From assembly GCA_049975325.1 (NCBI GenBank), contig JBNGDW010000054.1, positions 1-11,263 on the forward strand: a stretch of 11,263 bases of DNA, written 5' to 3'. Below, piece after piece: positions 1 to 6,705 of this stretch; the stretch's first letter is position 1, and the number at the start of each line of letters is the position of its first letter. The position numbers and the translations under genes were made by a program. The notes beneath the pieces were generated by a model, which did not search any database, had not been told where the DNA came from, and saw only the letters and a program-made list of their open reading frames with translations. This DNA comes from JBNGDW01 sp049975325. GTDB lineage: Bacteria; Cloacimonadota; Cloacimonadia; JGIOTU-2; JBNGDW01.

Positions 1-906
1 GAACATATCAGAGAAGAATTGGGAGATGGTGCACAATTTGGTGCCAGGATAGAATATATTATTCAGCATAAACCAAAAGGCTTGGCTCATGCTGTGAAGA
101 TGGGAAAAGATTTTGTCGGAGTAGACCCATTTATGGTTTTTTTAGGTGACAACATCTTGGAGGATGATCTGACTCATTTGATGGAACGGTATAGGAAAGA
201 AAATCCAGATGGTATAGTTCTTCTCAAAGAGGTTGATGAACCTCAGCGTTTTGGTATTGCAATTTTGCAAGAGGGCAATCTGGTAAAAGTAGTAGAAAAG
301 CCAAAGGACCCACCATCTAACCTTGCAATTGCCGGGGTCTATATCTTTGACCAGCGAATATTTAAGGCTATCGACCAGCTTACACCTTCCTGGAGAGGAG
401 AATATGAGATCACTGATGCAATTCAGAAGCTTATTGACCAAAATCTTGTCGTGAAAGGTGAGATATTAAAGGGGAAATGGCTAGATACAGGTAAACCGAA
501 TGATCTTATTGAAGGCAACAAATTTCTTATTCAAAGACTCAAAGGATGGCACATATACGGAGATATAGACGAAGATAGCGAAATTGAGAATAGCGTATAC
601 ATTGGGCAAGGTAGTATAGTAAAAAATAGCACAATTGTTGGTCCCGTTGTCATCGGCAAAAATTGTAAGATAGAAAATAGCAGGATCACCCCCTATACAT
701 CCGTTGGAGATGGCGTCTCTTTTCGCAATGTGACTGTAGCAAATAGTCTGATTATGAAGAACTGTGTAATTGAAAATATAGAAGGAAAAATTCGGGAAAG
801 TATTTTAGGAAAAGAAGTTCATCTCTCCTCTATTGATGTAGGAAGAGAGTTAAGATTTATTTTAGGCTCAAATGATATAATAACTACTAAAATGGTTGAC
901 GAGTAG
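1..906 (+). CDS. rmlA: Glucose-1-phosphate thymidylyltransferase, long form (5' end cut off by window)
   Basis: Transfers dTMP from dTTP to glucose-1-phosphate, the first step of dTDP-rhamnose and related deoxysugar synthesis in the cytoplasm. The frame is open from base 1 (EHIREELGDG), so the TTG at 19 is not a real start. About 55-60 N-terminal residues, including the nucleotide-binding signature, lie outside the window. Visible family signatures are GDG near the cut end, FLGDNI, VEKPKDPPSNLAIAGVYIF, RGEYEITDAI and WLDTGKPNDLIEGN. The last ~120 residues are a left-handed beta-helix of hexapeptide-like repeats (YIGQGSIV, VVIGKNCKI, SVGDGVSF), which is the tail that separates the long form from the short RmlA of E. 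coli. It is first in a plus-strand run with etfB and kdsB, which fits surface-glycan supply. Another hexose-1-phosphate nucleotidylyltransferase of the same long-form family is possible. Confidence 0.88.
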   Translation, partial: EHIREELGDGAQFGARIEYIIQHKPKGLAHAVKMGKDFVGVDPFMVFLGDNILEDDLTHLMERYRKENPDGIVLLKEVDEPQRFGIAILQEGNLVKVVEKPKDPPSNLAIAGVYIFDQRIFKAIDQLTPSWRGEYEITDAIQKLIDQNLVVKGEILKGKWLDTGKPNDLIEGNKFLIQRLKGWHIYGDIDEDSEIENSVYIGQGSIVKNSTIVGPVVIGKNCKIENSRITPYTSVGDGVSFRNVTVANSLIMKNCVIENIEGKIRESILGKEVHLSSIDVGRELRFILGSNDIITTKMVDE

Positions 907-960
907 AGATAATTTGCCTATCTATTTAGATATTGCAAAAGCAGAATCAAAAGAGAGAAA

Positions 961-1743
961 ATGGATATTATTGTATGCATAAAACAGGTCCCGGACACAA
1001 CTTCGATCAAGATTAATCCGGAGACAAATACTCTGGTGCGTGAAGGAGTGAAAAGCATAATCAACCCTTTTGACCTATATGCAATTGAGGAAGGGCTTCG
1101 TATAAAGGAGCAGCATGGAGGAAGTGTTACAGTTCTAAGCATGGGTCCTCTACAGGCAGAATCCTCGCTGCGAGAAGCTCTGGCGATGGGGGCTGATAAA
1201 GCGATTCTCCTTACAGACCGTCGGTTTGCAGGTGCAGATACACTCGCTACAAGTAGAACACTTGCTGCAGCAGTAGAAAAAATTAATAGATTCGATCTAA
1301 TTCTTCTTGGTAAACAAGCGATTGATGGGGATACCGCTCAAGTAGGTCCTGGGGTTGCTGCACATCTTGGTATACCGCAAATCACCTTTGTAAAAAAGAT
1401 AGAATCATTAAGTGATGCTAAGATAGTTGCAGAACGTATGATGGAAGATGGATATGATATTATCGAGTCACCGTTGCCTGTTGTGCTTACTGTTGTAAAA
1501 GAAATCAACGAGCCCCGTTTACCTTCACTTCGAGGGAAAATTAATGCAAAAAAGGCAGAAATTACAATCTGGAATTTAGATGATCTCAAACTTGACGAAA
1601 AGGCAGTAGGTCTGAATGGCTCTCCAACCCAGGTAGAGCGAATTTTTACACCTGAATTAAAGAAGGAAACAGTGAAATGGGAGGGAGAACCTGAACAACT
1701 TGCTGAAAGATTGTCAAATAAGCTTAAGGAATTACTATCGTAA
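961..1743 (+). CDS. etfB: Electron transfer flavoprotein, beta subunit
   Basis: Beta subunit of the EtfAB heterodimer, which carries electrons between flavin dehydrogenases and quinone or other acceptors. At 260 residues it has the usual length. Signatures are the N-terminal strand IIVCIKQVPDT (residues 3-13), NPFDLYAIEEGLRIKE (35-50), the nucleotide-binding segment MGADKAILLTDRRFAGADTLATS (its ADTLATS is at 92-98), and GKQAIDGDTAQVGP (117-130). The ATG at 961 is preceded only by a weak purine stretch (agagag). The AGADTLATS type of segment is, as I recall, common in anaerobe and bifurcating-type ETFs; that placement is an inference. Oddly, no etfA follows: the next gene is kdsB, starting one base after this stop, and the preceding gene is rmlA. 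The partner must be encoded elsewhere. Confidence 0.93.
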   Translation: MDIIVCIKQVPDTTSIKINPETNTLVREGVKSIINPFDLYAIEEGLRIKEQHGGSVTVLSMGPLQAESSLREALAMGADKAILLTDRRFAGADTLATSRTLAAAVEKINRFDLILLGKQAIDGDTAQVGPGVAAHLGIPQITFVKKIESLSDAKIVAERMMEDGYDIIESPLPVVLTVVKEINEPRLPSLRGKINAKKAEITIWNLDDLKLDEKAVGLNGSPTQVERIFTPELKKETVKWEGEPEQLAERLSNKLKELLS

Positions 1744-1744
1744 T

Positions 1745-2482
1745 ATGACATATCCAATTGCCGTTATTCCAGCTCGTTATGCATCAGCCCGTCTTCCAGG
1801 AAAGCCGCTTAGAAAAATACGGAAAAAACCTCTTATACAGATTATTTATGAAAATGCGGTGGCTACAGGGCTTTTTGAAGATGTTATTGTAGCAACAGAT
1901 GACAATCGTATCTTTGACGCAGTGCACTCATTTAATGGCAAAGTTGAAATGACTTCATCTCACTATTCCTGTGGTACAGAGCGGGTTGCAAAGATTGCTC
2001 AAAATCGGGAAGTAGATATTGTTGTTAATATACAGTGTGATGAACTTTTTATCGAGAAAGAACCTTTACAACAGCTCTTAAATGCCTTTGACACTGATGA
2101 GGTTATGGCGGCTACTCTCATCCATCCTACCAATGACCTCGCTATAATTAACAATCCCAACAGAGTAAAGGTTGTCTTTGATACTGAAGACAATGCAATA
2201 TACTTTTCTCGCTCTCCTATCCCCTATTACCGAGATAAAAGTTCTAACCAGACTTTTTTCAGGCATATTGGAGTTTATGCATTTCGTAGAGATACGCTGC
2301 TTCAGATTGCTTCACTTCCACAATCAAATCTAGAAAAGATTGAAAAATTGGAACAACTACGACTACTGGAAAACGGTATGAAGATAAAAGTGGTCAAAAC
2401 CGAATATAATGGTTTCAGCATCGATACAGAAGAAGATTTAAAAAAGGCAGCTAAAATCATAAGAGAAAAGGAAGAGAAATAA
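1745..2482 (+). CDS. kdsB: 3-deoxy-manno-octulosonate cytidylyltransferase (CMP-Kdo synthetase)
   Basis: Activates Kdo with CTP to CMP-Kdo, the donor for the inner core of lipopolysaccharide, so it marks an outer-membrane-bearing cell. The 245-residue protein has the KdsB N-terminal nucleotide loop IPARYASARLPGKPL (residues 8-22), VATDD, the VVNIQCDELFI strand with the metal-binding Asp, the YFSRSPIPY motif, and a C-terminal IDTEEDL where the family has the second metal-site Asp. I chose the ATG at 1745 because homologues begin just before IPAR. The frame is open further upstream, but only through a non-conserved stretch inside etfB. The start follows the etfB stop by one base (TAA T ATG) with no close Shine-Dalgarno, so translation is probably coupled to etfB. 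It is followed after 23 bases by a small membrane protein gene. Confidence 0.94.
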   Translation: MTYPIAVIPARYASARLPGKPLRKIRKKPLIQIIYENAVATGLFEDVIVATDDNRIFDAVHSFNGKVEMTSSHYSCGTERVAKIAQNREVDIVVNIQCDELFIEKEPLQQLLNAFDTDEVMAATLIHPTNDLAIINNPNRVKVVFDTEDNAIYFSRSPIPYYRDKSSNQTFFRHIGVYAFRRDTLLQIASLPQSNLEKIEKLEQLRLLENGMKIKVVKTEYNGFSIDTEEDLKKAAKIIREKEEK

Positions 2483-2505
2483 TCTTCCTATCCCAAGGAG
2501 GCAAA

Positions 2506-2790
2506 ATGGAAACGCTACAAATCATTGGATTTATTTTGGTTATAATTGCCTGGCTTATACAACTCATTACTGTGGTTCGGAAATCGAAAAATTTAAATAT
2601 TGGGTTTGTTTGGAGCTATTTTATCGGAATCCTGCTTTTTGCCATATCAAATGCATCTTCAGAACTTGCAGTTTATAAAAATAGTGCAATACTGAATCTA
2701 ATTGTGGCAGTACTGGCACTGCTAACAATAATTGCGTATCTAAGGCAAGGAGAAAAGAAACCCACTGATACAGAAGATACAGAAAAATAG
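2506..2790 (+). CDS. SemiSWEET/PQ-loop-like small membrane protein, copy 1
   Basis: A 94-residue protein with three predicted membrane helices (about residues 5-23, 33-50 and 62-79) and a charged, probably cytoplasmic tail (GEKKPTDTEDTEK). Its length and layout match SemiSWEET proteins, half-size sugar transporters that work as dimers. The first helix and loop (IIAWLIQLITVVRKSKNLNIGFVW, starting at residue 13) follow the PQ-loop pattern, but the PQ proline is Ile (I18-Q19). The start is well supported by AAGGAGG four bases upstream of the ATG, much stronger than the Shine-Dalgarno signals of etfB and kdsB. It is likely co-transcribed with kdsB, 23 bases upstream. A diverged paralogue follows at 2927. 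Substrate and transport activity cannot be read from the sequence; an unrelated three-helix protein remains possible. Confidence 0.72.
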   Translation: METLQIIGFILVIIAWLIQLITVVRKSKNLNIGFVWSYFIGILLFAISNASSELAVYKNSAILNLIVAVLALLTIIAYLRQGEKKPTDTEDTEK

Positions 2791-2847
2791 GAAAGAATCC
2801 CAAGCTGGTATAAGAAACTTTATAAATTTTAGATTTTACGGTTTTTC

Positions 2848-2885
2848 TTGACAGATTTTTCTGACTTTATCTAAATTGGTACTAT
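2848..2885 (+). promoter_or_regulatory. Candidate promoter for the second SemiSWEET-like gene
   Basis: The 136-base gap between the two small membrane-protein genes holds a perfect TTGACA (2848-2853). Seventeen bases on is CTAAAT (2871-2876), an imperfect -10. An extended -10-like TGGTACTAT (2877-2885) lies just downstream but is too far from this -35 to pair with it. TTG plus TAAATTGG (2872-2879) also loosely resembles the Bacteroidetes TTG/TAnnTTTG promoter. Which -10 is used cannot be decided from sequence, but the gap size and the signals favour a separate start for the downstream gene. Confidence 0.5.
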
Positions 2886-2899
2886 CGTGTATCAAATAA

Positions 2900-2915
2900 T
2901 CCGCCAGGTGGCGGA
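2900..2915 (+). promoter_or_regulatory. GC hairpin abutting the Shine-Dalgarno
   Basis: TCCGCC-AGGT-GGCGGA forms a 6-bp stem with a 4-base loop in an otherwise AT-rich leader. Its 3' arm ends at the first base of the AAGGAGG Shine-Dalgarno (2915-2921) of the gene starting at 2927. It could protect the 5' end of the mRNA, modulate ribosome access, or be a copy of a short dispersed palindromic repeat. The stem is seen directly; the role is inferred. Confidence 0.5.
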
Positions 2916-2926
2916 AGGAGGAACAA

Positions 2927-3202
2927 ATGAATGAATTAGGCGTGATTGGACTTATTGTAATCATCATCGCCTGGATTATTCAACTTGTAAAAACTGTCGC
3001 CAAATCAAGAGAACTTAGTTTGGGATTCGTCTGGATTTACTTTATAGGTGTAATACTGCTCATCATATCATCTTTTATAAAAGGTGCGGTCACATCAGGT
3101 ATATTCAATATTGCCTTTGCTCTACTGGCCGTCATTGTTGCACTCATATATCCCAAGAAAACAGAAGAGAAAAAGGAAGAACCTGAGAAAGAGGGTCAAT
3201 AA
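2927..3202 (+). CDS. SemiSWEET/PQ-loop-like small membrane protein, copy 2
   Basis: A 91-residue paralogue of the gene just upstream: three predicted helices (about residues 4-22, 33-50 and 58-76) and a highly charged tail (KKTEEKKEEPEKEGQ). It aligns with copy 1 without gaps over the first half, sharing IIAW-IQL (residues 13-20), a KS..L..GFVW block and YFIG. The PQ proline is again replaced by Ile (I18-Q19). The start is fixed by AAGGAGG five bases before the ATG. The gene has its own candidate promoter and is followed by a strong terminator, so it can be expressed apart from copy 1. SemiSWEETs act as dimers, so the two could form a heterodimer; this is inference. The fold is plausible, the substrate unknown. 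Confidence 0.72.
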   Translation: MNELGVIGLIVIIIAWIIQLVKTVAKSRELSLGFVWIYFIGVILLIISSFIKGAVTSGIFNIAFALLAVIVALIYPKKTEEKKEEPEKEGQ

Positions 3203-3231
3203 TCTATTTCATTCTCCGTGCTAAAACTAAA

Positions 3232-3267
3232 AGAGGGGCATTTTACAGTTGCCCCTCTATTTTTTAT
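3232..3267 (+). terminator. Intrinsic terminator, probably bidirectional
   Basis: A perfect 9-bp stem, AGAGGGGCA (3232-3240) with TGCCCCTCT (3250-3258), has a 9-base loop and is followed by ATTTTTTAT. It lies 29 bases after the stop of the second SemiSWEET-like gene. Read on the minus strand, the same stem is followed by TTTAGTTTTAG, so it can also end the convergent transcript coming from the phosphohexomutase gene, which stops at 3302. Confidence 0.9.
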
Positions 3268-3301
3268 AAATGTATACATCTCTATCTTTGACTATACTGG
3301 A

Positions 3302-4645
3302 TTATTTTAATAATTTTTTGATCTCATAAATTAGCTTTTCCGATTTTTCTTTTGATTTACTCTCGGCAATTATCCGAACTACTGGCTCTGTGCCAGATTT
3401 ACGGATATGTATCCACCAGTCATTGGAAATAACTTTTATCCCATCTGTAAAGTCAAATTTCTTTTCGGAATACTTTTCCTTCAGTTCTGATATAATAAAG
3501 TTAAAATTTGTTTCATCATGCAGAGGAAGTTTTTCCTTTACCATAAAGTAATGTGGTATATTGGCAGCCAATTCAGAGATTGGTTTTCCAGTTTTTGCCA
3601 TATATGAAAGTATTAAAGCCATACCCAAAGGTGCATCGCGTGTGCAGTGAACCTCTGGGAGGATAATCCCACCATTTCCTTCTCCACCGATAATACAATT
3701 ATGTGCCTTTATTGCCTCAACCACATTTATCTCTCCCACTTTGGTTCGCAAGATTTGGACTCCATACCTTTCTGCAATATCTTCAGATGCCATAGAAGAA
3801 GATACATTGGTGGCAATGCAGCCCTTTTTTCGTGAGAGAGCATAGTCTTCAGCAAGGAGTAGTGAATATTCCGTACCTAGTGCGTTTCCTTGCTCAGTCA
3901 CGACAGAAAGTCTGTCAACATCCGGGTCTGTAGCAAAACCGATATCTGCTGACTTATTTACAACAAGTTTTTCTAAGTCTTTCAGATTTTCTGCTGAAGG
4001 TTCTGCTATGCGTGAAAAAATCCCTGTGGGCTCGGAAAAAAGTTCAATAACCTCGCAACCCAATTCCTTGAGCAGACGGGGAGAAATAAGCCCTCCTGCC
4101 CCATTCGTGGAATCGATTACAACACGATACTCTTGCTTTCGGATTGCATCGGCATCGACCAGAGAATTATTGAGAATTGCCTTGATATGTTTATCAATAG
4201 CTGTATTATCAGTGTAAATTTTGCCGATGTTTTGCCATGTTTTGTAAGTAATTTTGTCCTCTGGTAGATTCCAGAACTCTTGCATCTGTATTTGGGTAAT
4301 AAACATTCCATCTTTGCTAATAAGTTTGAGAGCATTCCATTGGGGAGGATTATGACTTGCTGTAATTGCGATTCCTCCTTCTGCATCCGAGTTTTCTACT
4401 GCTAATAAGATGGTGGGGGTAGGACAAATTCCAAGATCAATCAAATCTACACCGACAGACATCAGCCCAGCAGATATTGCGTTGAAAAGCATTACACCGG
4501 TGGTACGAGAATCTCTGCCAACAATTATCTTTTTCTCATTGCAGAACACACCAAATCGTTTAGCAAACTGGAGAGCGTTTTCCACGGTTAGTGATTCGCC
4601 AACAATTCCCCTTATACCGGAGACACTTTTCATTAAAGCAGTCAT
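3302..4645 (-). CDS. glmM: Phosphoglucosamine mutase / phosphomannomutase family protein
   Basis: An alpha-D-phosphohexomutase of 447 residues, moving phosphate between C6 and C1 of a hexose phosphate. All four active-site loops are present: phosphoserine loop TASHNP (Ser97), metal loop DPDVDR (Asp240, 242, 244), sugar-binding loop GEGNGG (321-326) and phosphate loop RKSGTEP (415-421). The N-terminus SVSGIRGIVGESL is closer to the archaeal/broad GlmM-PMM branch than to the GTDGIRG of classical bacterial GlmM. Glucosamine-6-phosphate conversion for peptidoglycan and LPS precursors is therefore likely, but mannose or glucose phosphate cannot be excluded. I chose the ATG at 4645 because it has a close AAGGAAG; the in-frame ATG four codons later has none. 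It is the last gene of the minus-strand run, 26 bases after tsaE. Confidence 0.9.
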   Translation of the reverse strand: MTALMKSVSGIRGIVGESLTVENALQFAKRFGVFCNEKKIIVGRDSRTTGVMLFNAISAGLMSVGVDLIDLGICPTPTILLAVENSDAEGGIAITASHNPPQWNALKLISKDGMFITQIQMQEFWNLPEDKITYKTWQNIGKIYTDNTAIDKHIKAILNNSLVDADAIRKQEYRVVIDSTNGAGGLISPRLLKELGCEVIELFSEPTGIFSRIAEPSAENLKDLEKLVVNKSADIGFATDPDVDRLSVVTEQGNALGTEYSLLLAEDYALSRKKGCIATNVSSSMASEDIAERYGVQILRTKVGEINVVEAIKAHNCIIGGEGNGGIILPEVHCTRDAPLGMALILSYMAKTGKPISELAANIPHYFMVKEKLPLHDETNFNFIISELKEKYSEKKFDFTDGIKVISNDWWIHIRKSGTEPVVRIIAESKSKEKSEKLIYEIKKLLK

Positions 4646-4660
4646 CGTACTTCCTTCATC

Positions 4661-4686
4661 ATCTTATAATTTTATCTTATAATTTT
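4661..4686. repeat. Perfect 13-bp tandem direct repeat over the tsaE stop
   Basis: ATCTTATAATTTT occurs twice back to back (4661-4673 and 4674-4686, plus strand). The tsaE stop codon falls at the junction. With only one copy the tsaE frame would still stop after the same Arg, at a TGA, and the gap to the next gene would shrink from 26 to 13 bases. The duplication is therefore silent for both proteins. It looks like a recent slippage or duplication event. Confidence 0.85.
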
Positions 4687-5118
4687 ACTGATTGCTATTC
4701 TTCTTGAATTTTTGTCTATAATTTTAAAAGTTATTTTATAATAAGGAGTAGGCAGAAATGACAAAAATTTTTCAGGCCATTCTATAAAGAATATTCCAGA
4801 TTCTGACAGAAAGTCAAAGAAGCCAATATTAATAATTTCATCCAGATTTTTAAGGCGATAAAAATCAAAATGGAAAATTGGGATTTTAGCATCGTACTGA
4901 TTGAGGATTTTAAACGAGGGGCTGCTAATATATCCCTTTGCACCAAGGCTCCGGGCAGCATGCTGGACAAAGAAAGTTTTTCCACTTCCAAGGGGACCAA
5001 TAAGAGCAGTAATAGAGCTTTCCTGGCCTGCCAGCTGATGGGCAAAATTTGCTGCAACTTTTTCTGTTGTTTTGGGAGAGTGACTAAGATACTCCCTGAC
5101 AAGTTCTTCTCTATCCAC
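4672..5118 (-). CDS. tsaE: tRNA threonylcarbamoyladenosine biosynthesis ATPase TsaE
   Basis: P-loop ATPase partner of TsaB and TsaD, needed for t6A at position 37 of ANN-decoding tRNAs. The 148 residues match the family's usual length. The Walker A motif is GPLGSGKT (residues 41-48). It is followed by the family motifs SPSFKILNQY, HFDFYRL and the C-terminal IEWPEKF. The start is a GTG at 5118, 10 bases after the porX stop, with GTAGGT just upstream; no better start lies in frame. The C-terminus runs into a 13-bp tandem repeat that supplies the stop. As I recall, porX followed by tsaE is also seen in Bacteroidetes genomes, which would make this pair an old neighbourhood rather than chance; that needs checking. 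Confidence 0.93.
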   Translation of the reverse strand: MDREELVREYLSHSPKTTEKVAANFAHQLAGQESSITALIGPLGSGKTFFVQHAARSLGAKGYISSPSFKILNQYDAKIPIFHFDFYRLKNLDEIINIGFFDFLSESGIFFIEWPEKFLSFLPTPYYKITFKIIDKNSRRIAISKIIR

Positions 5119-5128
5119 GGACCTACAA

Positions 5129-6691
5129 TTATTTGTTCTTTGGTGTTAAGACAGATACCGGGAGGATCATCTCTTCCATAGAAACACCCCCATGCTGGTA
5201 GGTGCCTTCAAACTTTCGTCTATATTCGTGGAAATCTGTTGGGAAAACAAAGTAATAATCACTACGAGCAAATACATAATTTTCTACGATATTTTCTCTT
5301 GGAAGTCCATAGTCTAAGGGATTTACCACTTTTATCGCCTGGCGTTCATTACATGTGAGGTTCTTGCCATGCTTATCCCGCAGCCCGGATGAGGTCTCTC
5401 TATCTCCAATTACTTTCGTGGCATGGGCAACCTTGATAGAGCCATGATCAGATGTCATAATAACCGTAGCATTCTGAGTAGCGATTTTTTGTAAAGCCTC
5501 ATAAAATCTGGAATTCATAAACCATATCTTTGTTAGTGAACGGAGAGCTTTATCATTAGGAAGAATTTCCTGTAATATTTCATTTTGGGAGCGATGGTGA
5601 AGTAGAACATCAAGAAAATTATATACAAGTGCTACCACACGCTCTTTTTTATAATGCGAAACCTTCTTCAGTATGAACTCGCCTTCTTCTGGATTTAATA
5701 TTTTGACATATTTGCTGCCATTGGTAGTAGGTGCATGCAGTCGCGTCAATTGTGTATCAAAAAAGAAATGTTCATTACGATTTAAGCTACTCTCATCCTC
5801 TTCATTTGTAGTAATCCAATACCTGGGGTAAGCCTTTGCTATATTTTCAGGCATCATTCCACTAAAAATGGCGTTACGAGCGTATGGGGTAGAGGTTGGC
5901 AAAATAGAAAAGTAAAAATCAGTGTGTATATTAAATAGCTGTTCAAGATATGGACGCAAAACAAGAAACTGGTCTAATCGCAACGCATCGAGAATGATAA
6001 AATAAACTGTCTTTTTTCGAGTGAGGTTTGGCAAAACATACTTTTCAACCAGCTCAGGGGAAAGGATAGGATGCTCTTTTCCCCTAATCCAGGAGGGATA
6101 GTTTGATTCAATAAAATTAGCAAACTCTACATTACAATTTTTCTTTTCATAAATATGCATCTGTCTCATCTCATCATCATTGATGCTATCAAATTTTAAG
6201 TCCCAATCAATCAGCCTTCTGTATATTTCTATCCAATCCTTCCAGGTAGGTTCGGAAAATAGTTTTTGATTGAGCCAGGCGGAAAATTCTGAATATTCTT
6301 CTCCAATTCTATTTTTTTTGATCTCTTCTGATAAAAGAATTTTCTTAATGGACATAAGGACCTGATTGGGATTGATGGGCTTGATGATATAATCTGTAAT
6401 TTGTTTTGATATCGCTTTGTTCATCAAGCCTTCCTCTTCATTTTTGGTTATCATAACAACAGGAAGTGTTTCCTTTATTTTTTTTATTTCAGAGAGGGTA
6501 GTCAGTCCATCAAGGCCTGGCATCATTTCATCAAGGAGCACAAGCTCGAAATCGTTCTCTTCAACCAATTTTATTGCATCATCCCCATTTGTTGCTGTTA
6601 CTACATCAAAGTTTCTTTCTTCCAAAAAAAGGATTTGGGGCTTAAGCATTGGTATTTCATCGTCTACCCATAATATCTTTGCTTTTTTCAT
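5129..6691 (-). CDS. porX: PorX-type response regulator with PglZ/alkaline-phosphatase domain
   Basis: A 520-residue, two-part protein. Residues 3-120 are a CheY-like receiver with acidic pair D10-D11, phosphoacceptor D54 (LLDEMMPGLDG), T82 and K104. After a helical linker, about 225-520 is a PglZ domain of the alkaline phosphatase superfamily. The visible metal-site set is D235 (IILDALR), a Thr/Ser segment at 265-268 (PTST), D361 and H365 (NFLDVLLHHR), D415-H416 (TSDHGS) and H500 (YQHGG). All appear intact, so an active zinc enzyme is expected. Length and order match Porphyromonas PorX, which with histidine kinase PorY controls the type IX secretion system and whose effector domain cleaves oligonucleotides. 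No PorY or secretion component is in the window. Start ATG 6691 has GAGGT upstream; it follows tgt by 14 bases. Confidence 0.9.
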   Translation of the reverse strand: MKKAKILWVDDEIPMLKPQILFLEERNFDVVTATNGDDAIKLVEENDFELVLLDEMMPGLDGLTTLSEIKKIKETLPVVMITKNEEEGLMNKAISKQITDYIIKPINPNQVLMSIKKILLSEEIKKNRIGEEYSEFSAWLNQKLFSEPTWKDWIEIYRRLIDWDLKFDSINDDEMRQMHIYEKKNCNVEFANFIESNYPSWIRGKEHPILSPELVEKYVLPNLTRKKTVYFIILDALRLDQFLVLRPYLEQLFNIHTDFYFSILPTSTPYARNAIFSGMMPENIAKAYPRYWITTNEEDESSLNRNEHFFFDTQLTRLHAPTTNGSKYVKILNPEEGEFILKKVSHYKKERVVALVYNFLDVLLHHRSQNEILQEILPNDKALRSLTKIWFMNSRFYEALQKIATQNATVIMTSDHGSIKVAHATKVIGDRETSSGLRDKHGKNLTCNERQAIKVVNPLDYGLPRENIVENYVFARSDYYFVFPTDFHEYRRKFEGTYQHGGVSMEEMILPVSVLTPKNK

Positions 6692-6705
6692 TTTACCTCG
6701 TATTA

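Noticed and set aside
1338..1757. 139-codon open frame on the minus strand opposite etfB
   Set aside because: Low-complexity, Ser/Phe-rich translation with no recognisable motif, lying wholly opposite a well-conserved gene.
3288..3316. TTGACT...TAATTT promoter-like pair on the plus strand after the terminator
   Set aside because: It points into the antisense of the phosphohexomutase gene with no plus-strand gene beyond. AT-rich DNA gives such matches by chance.
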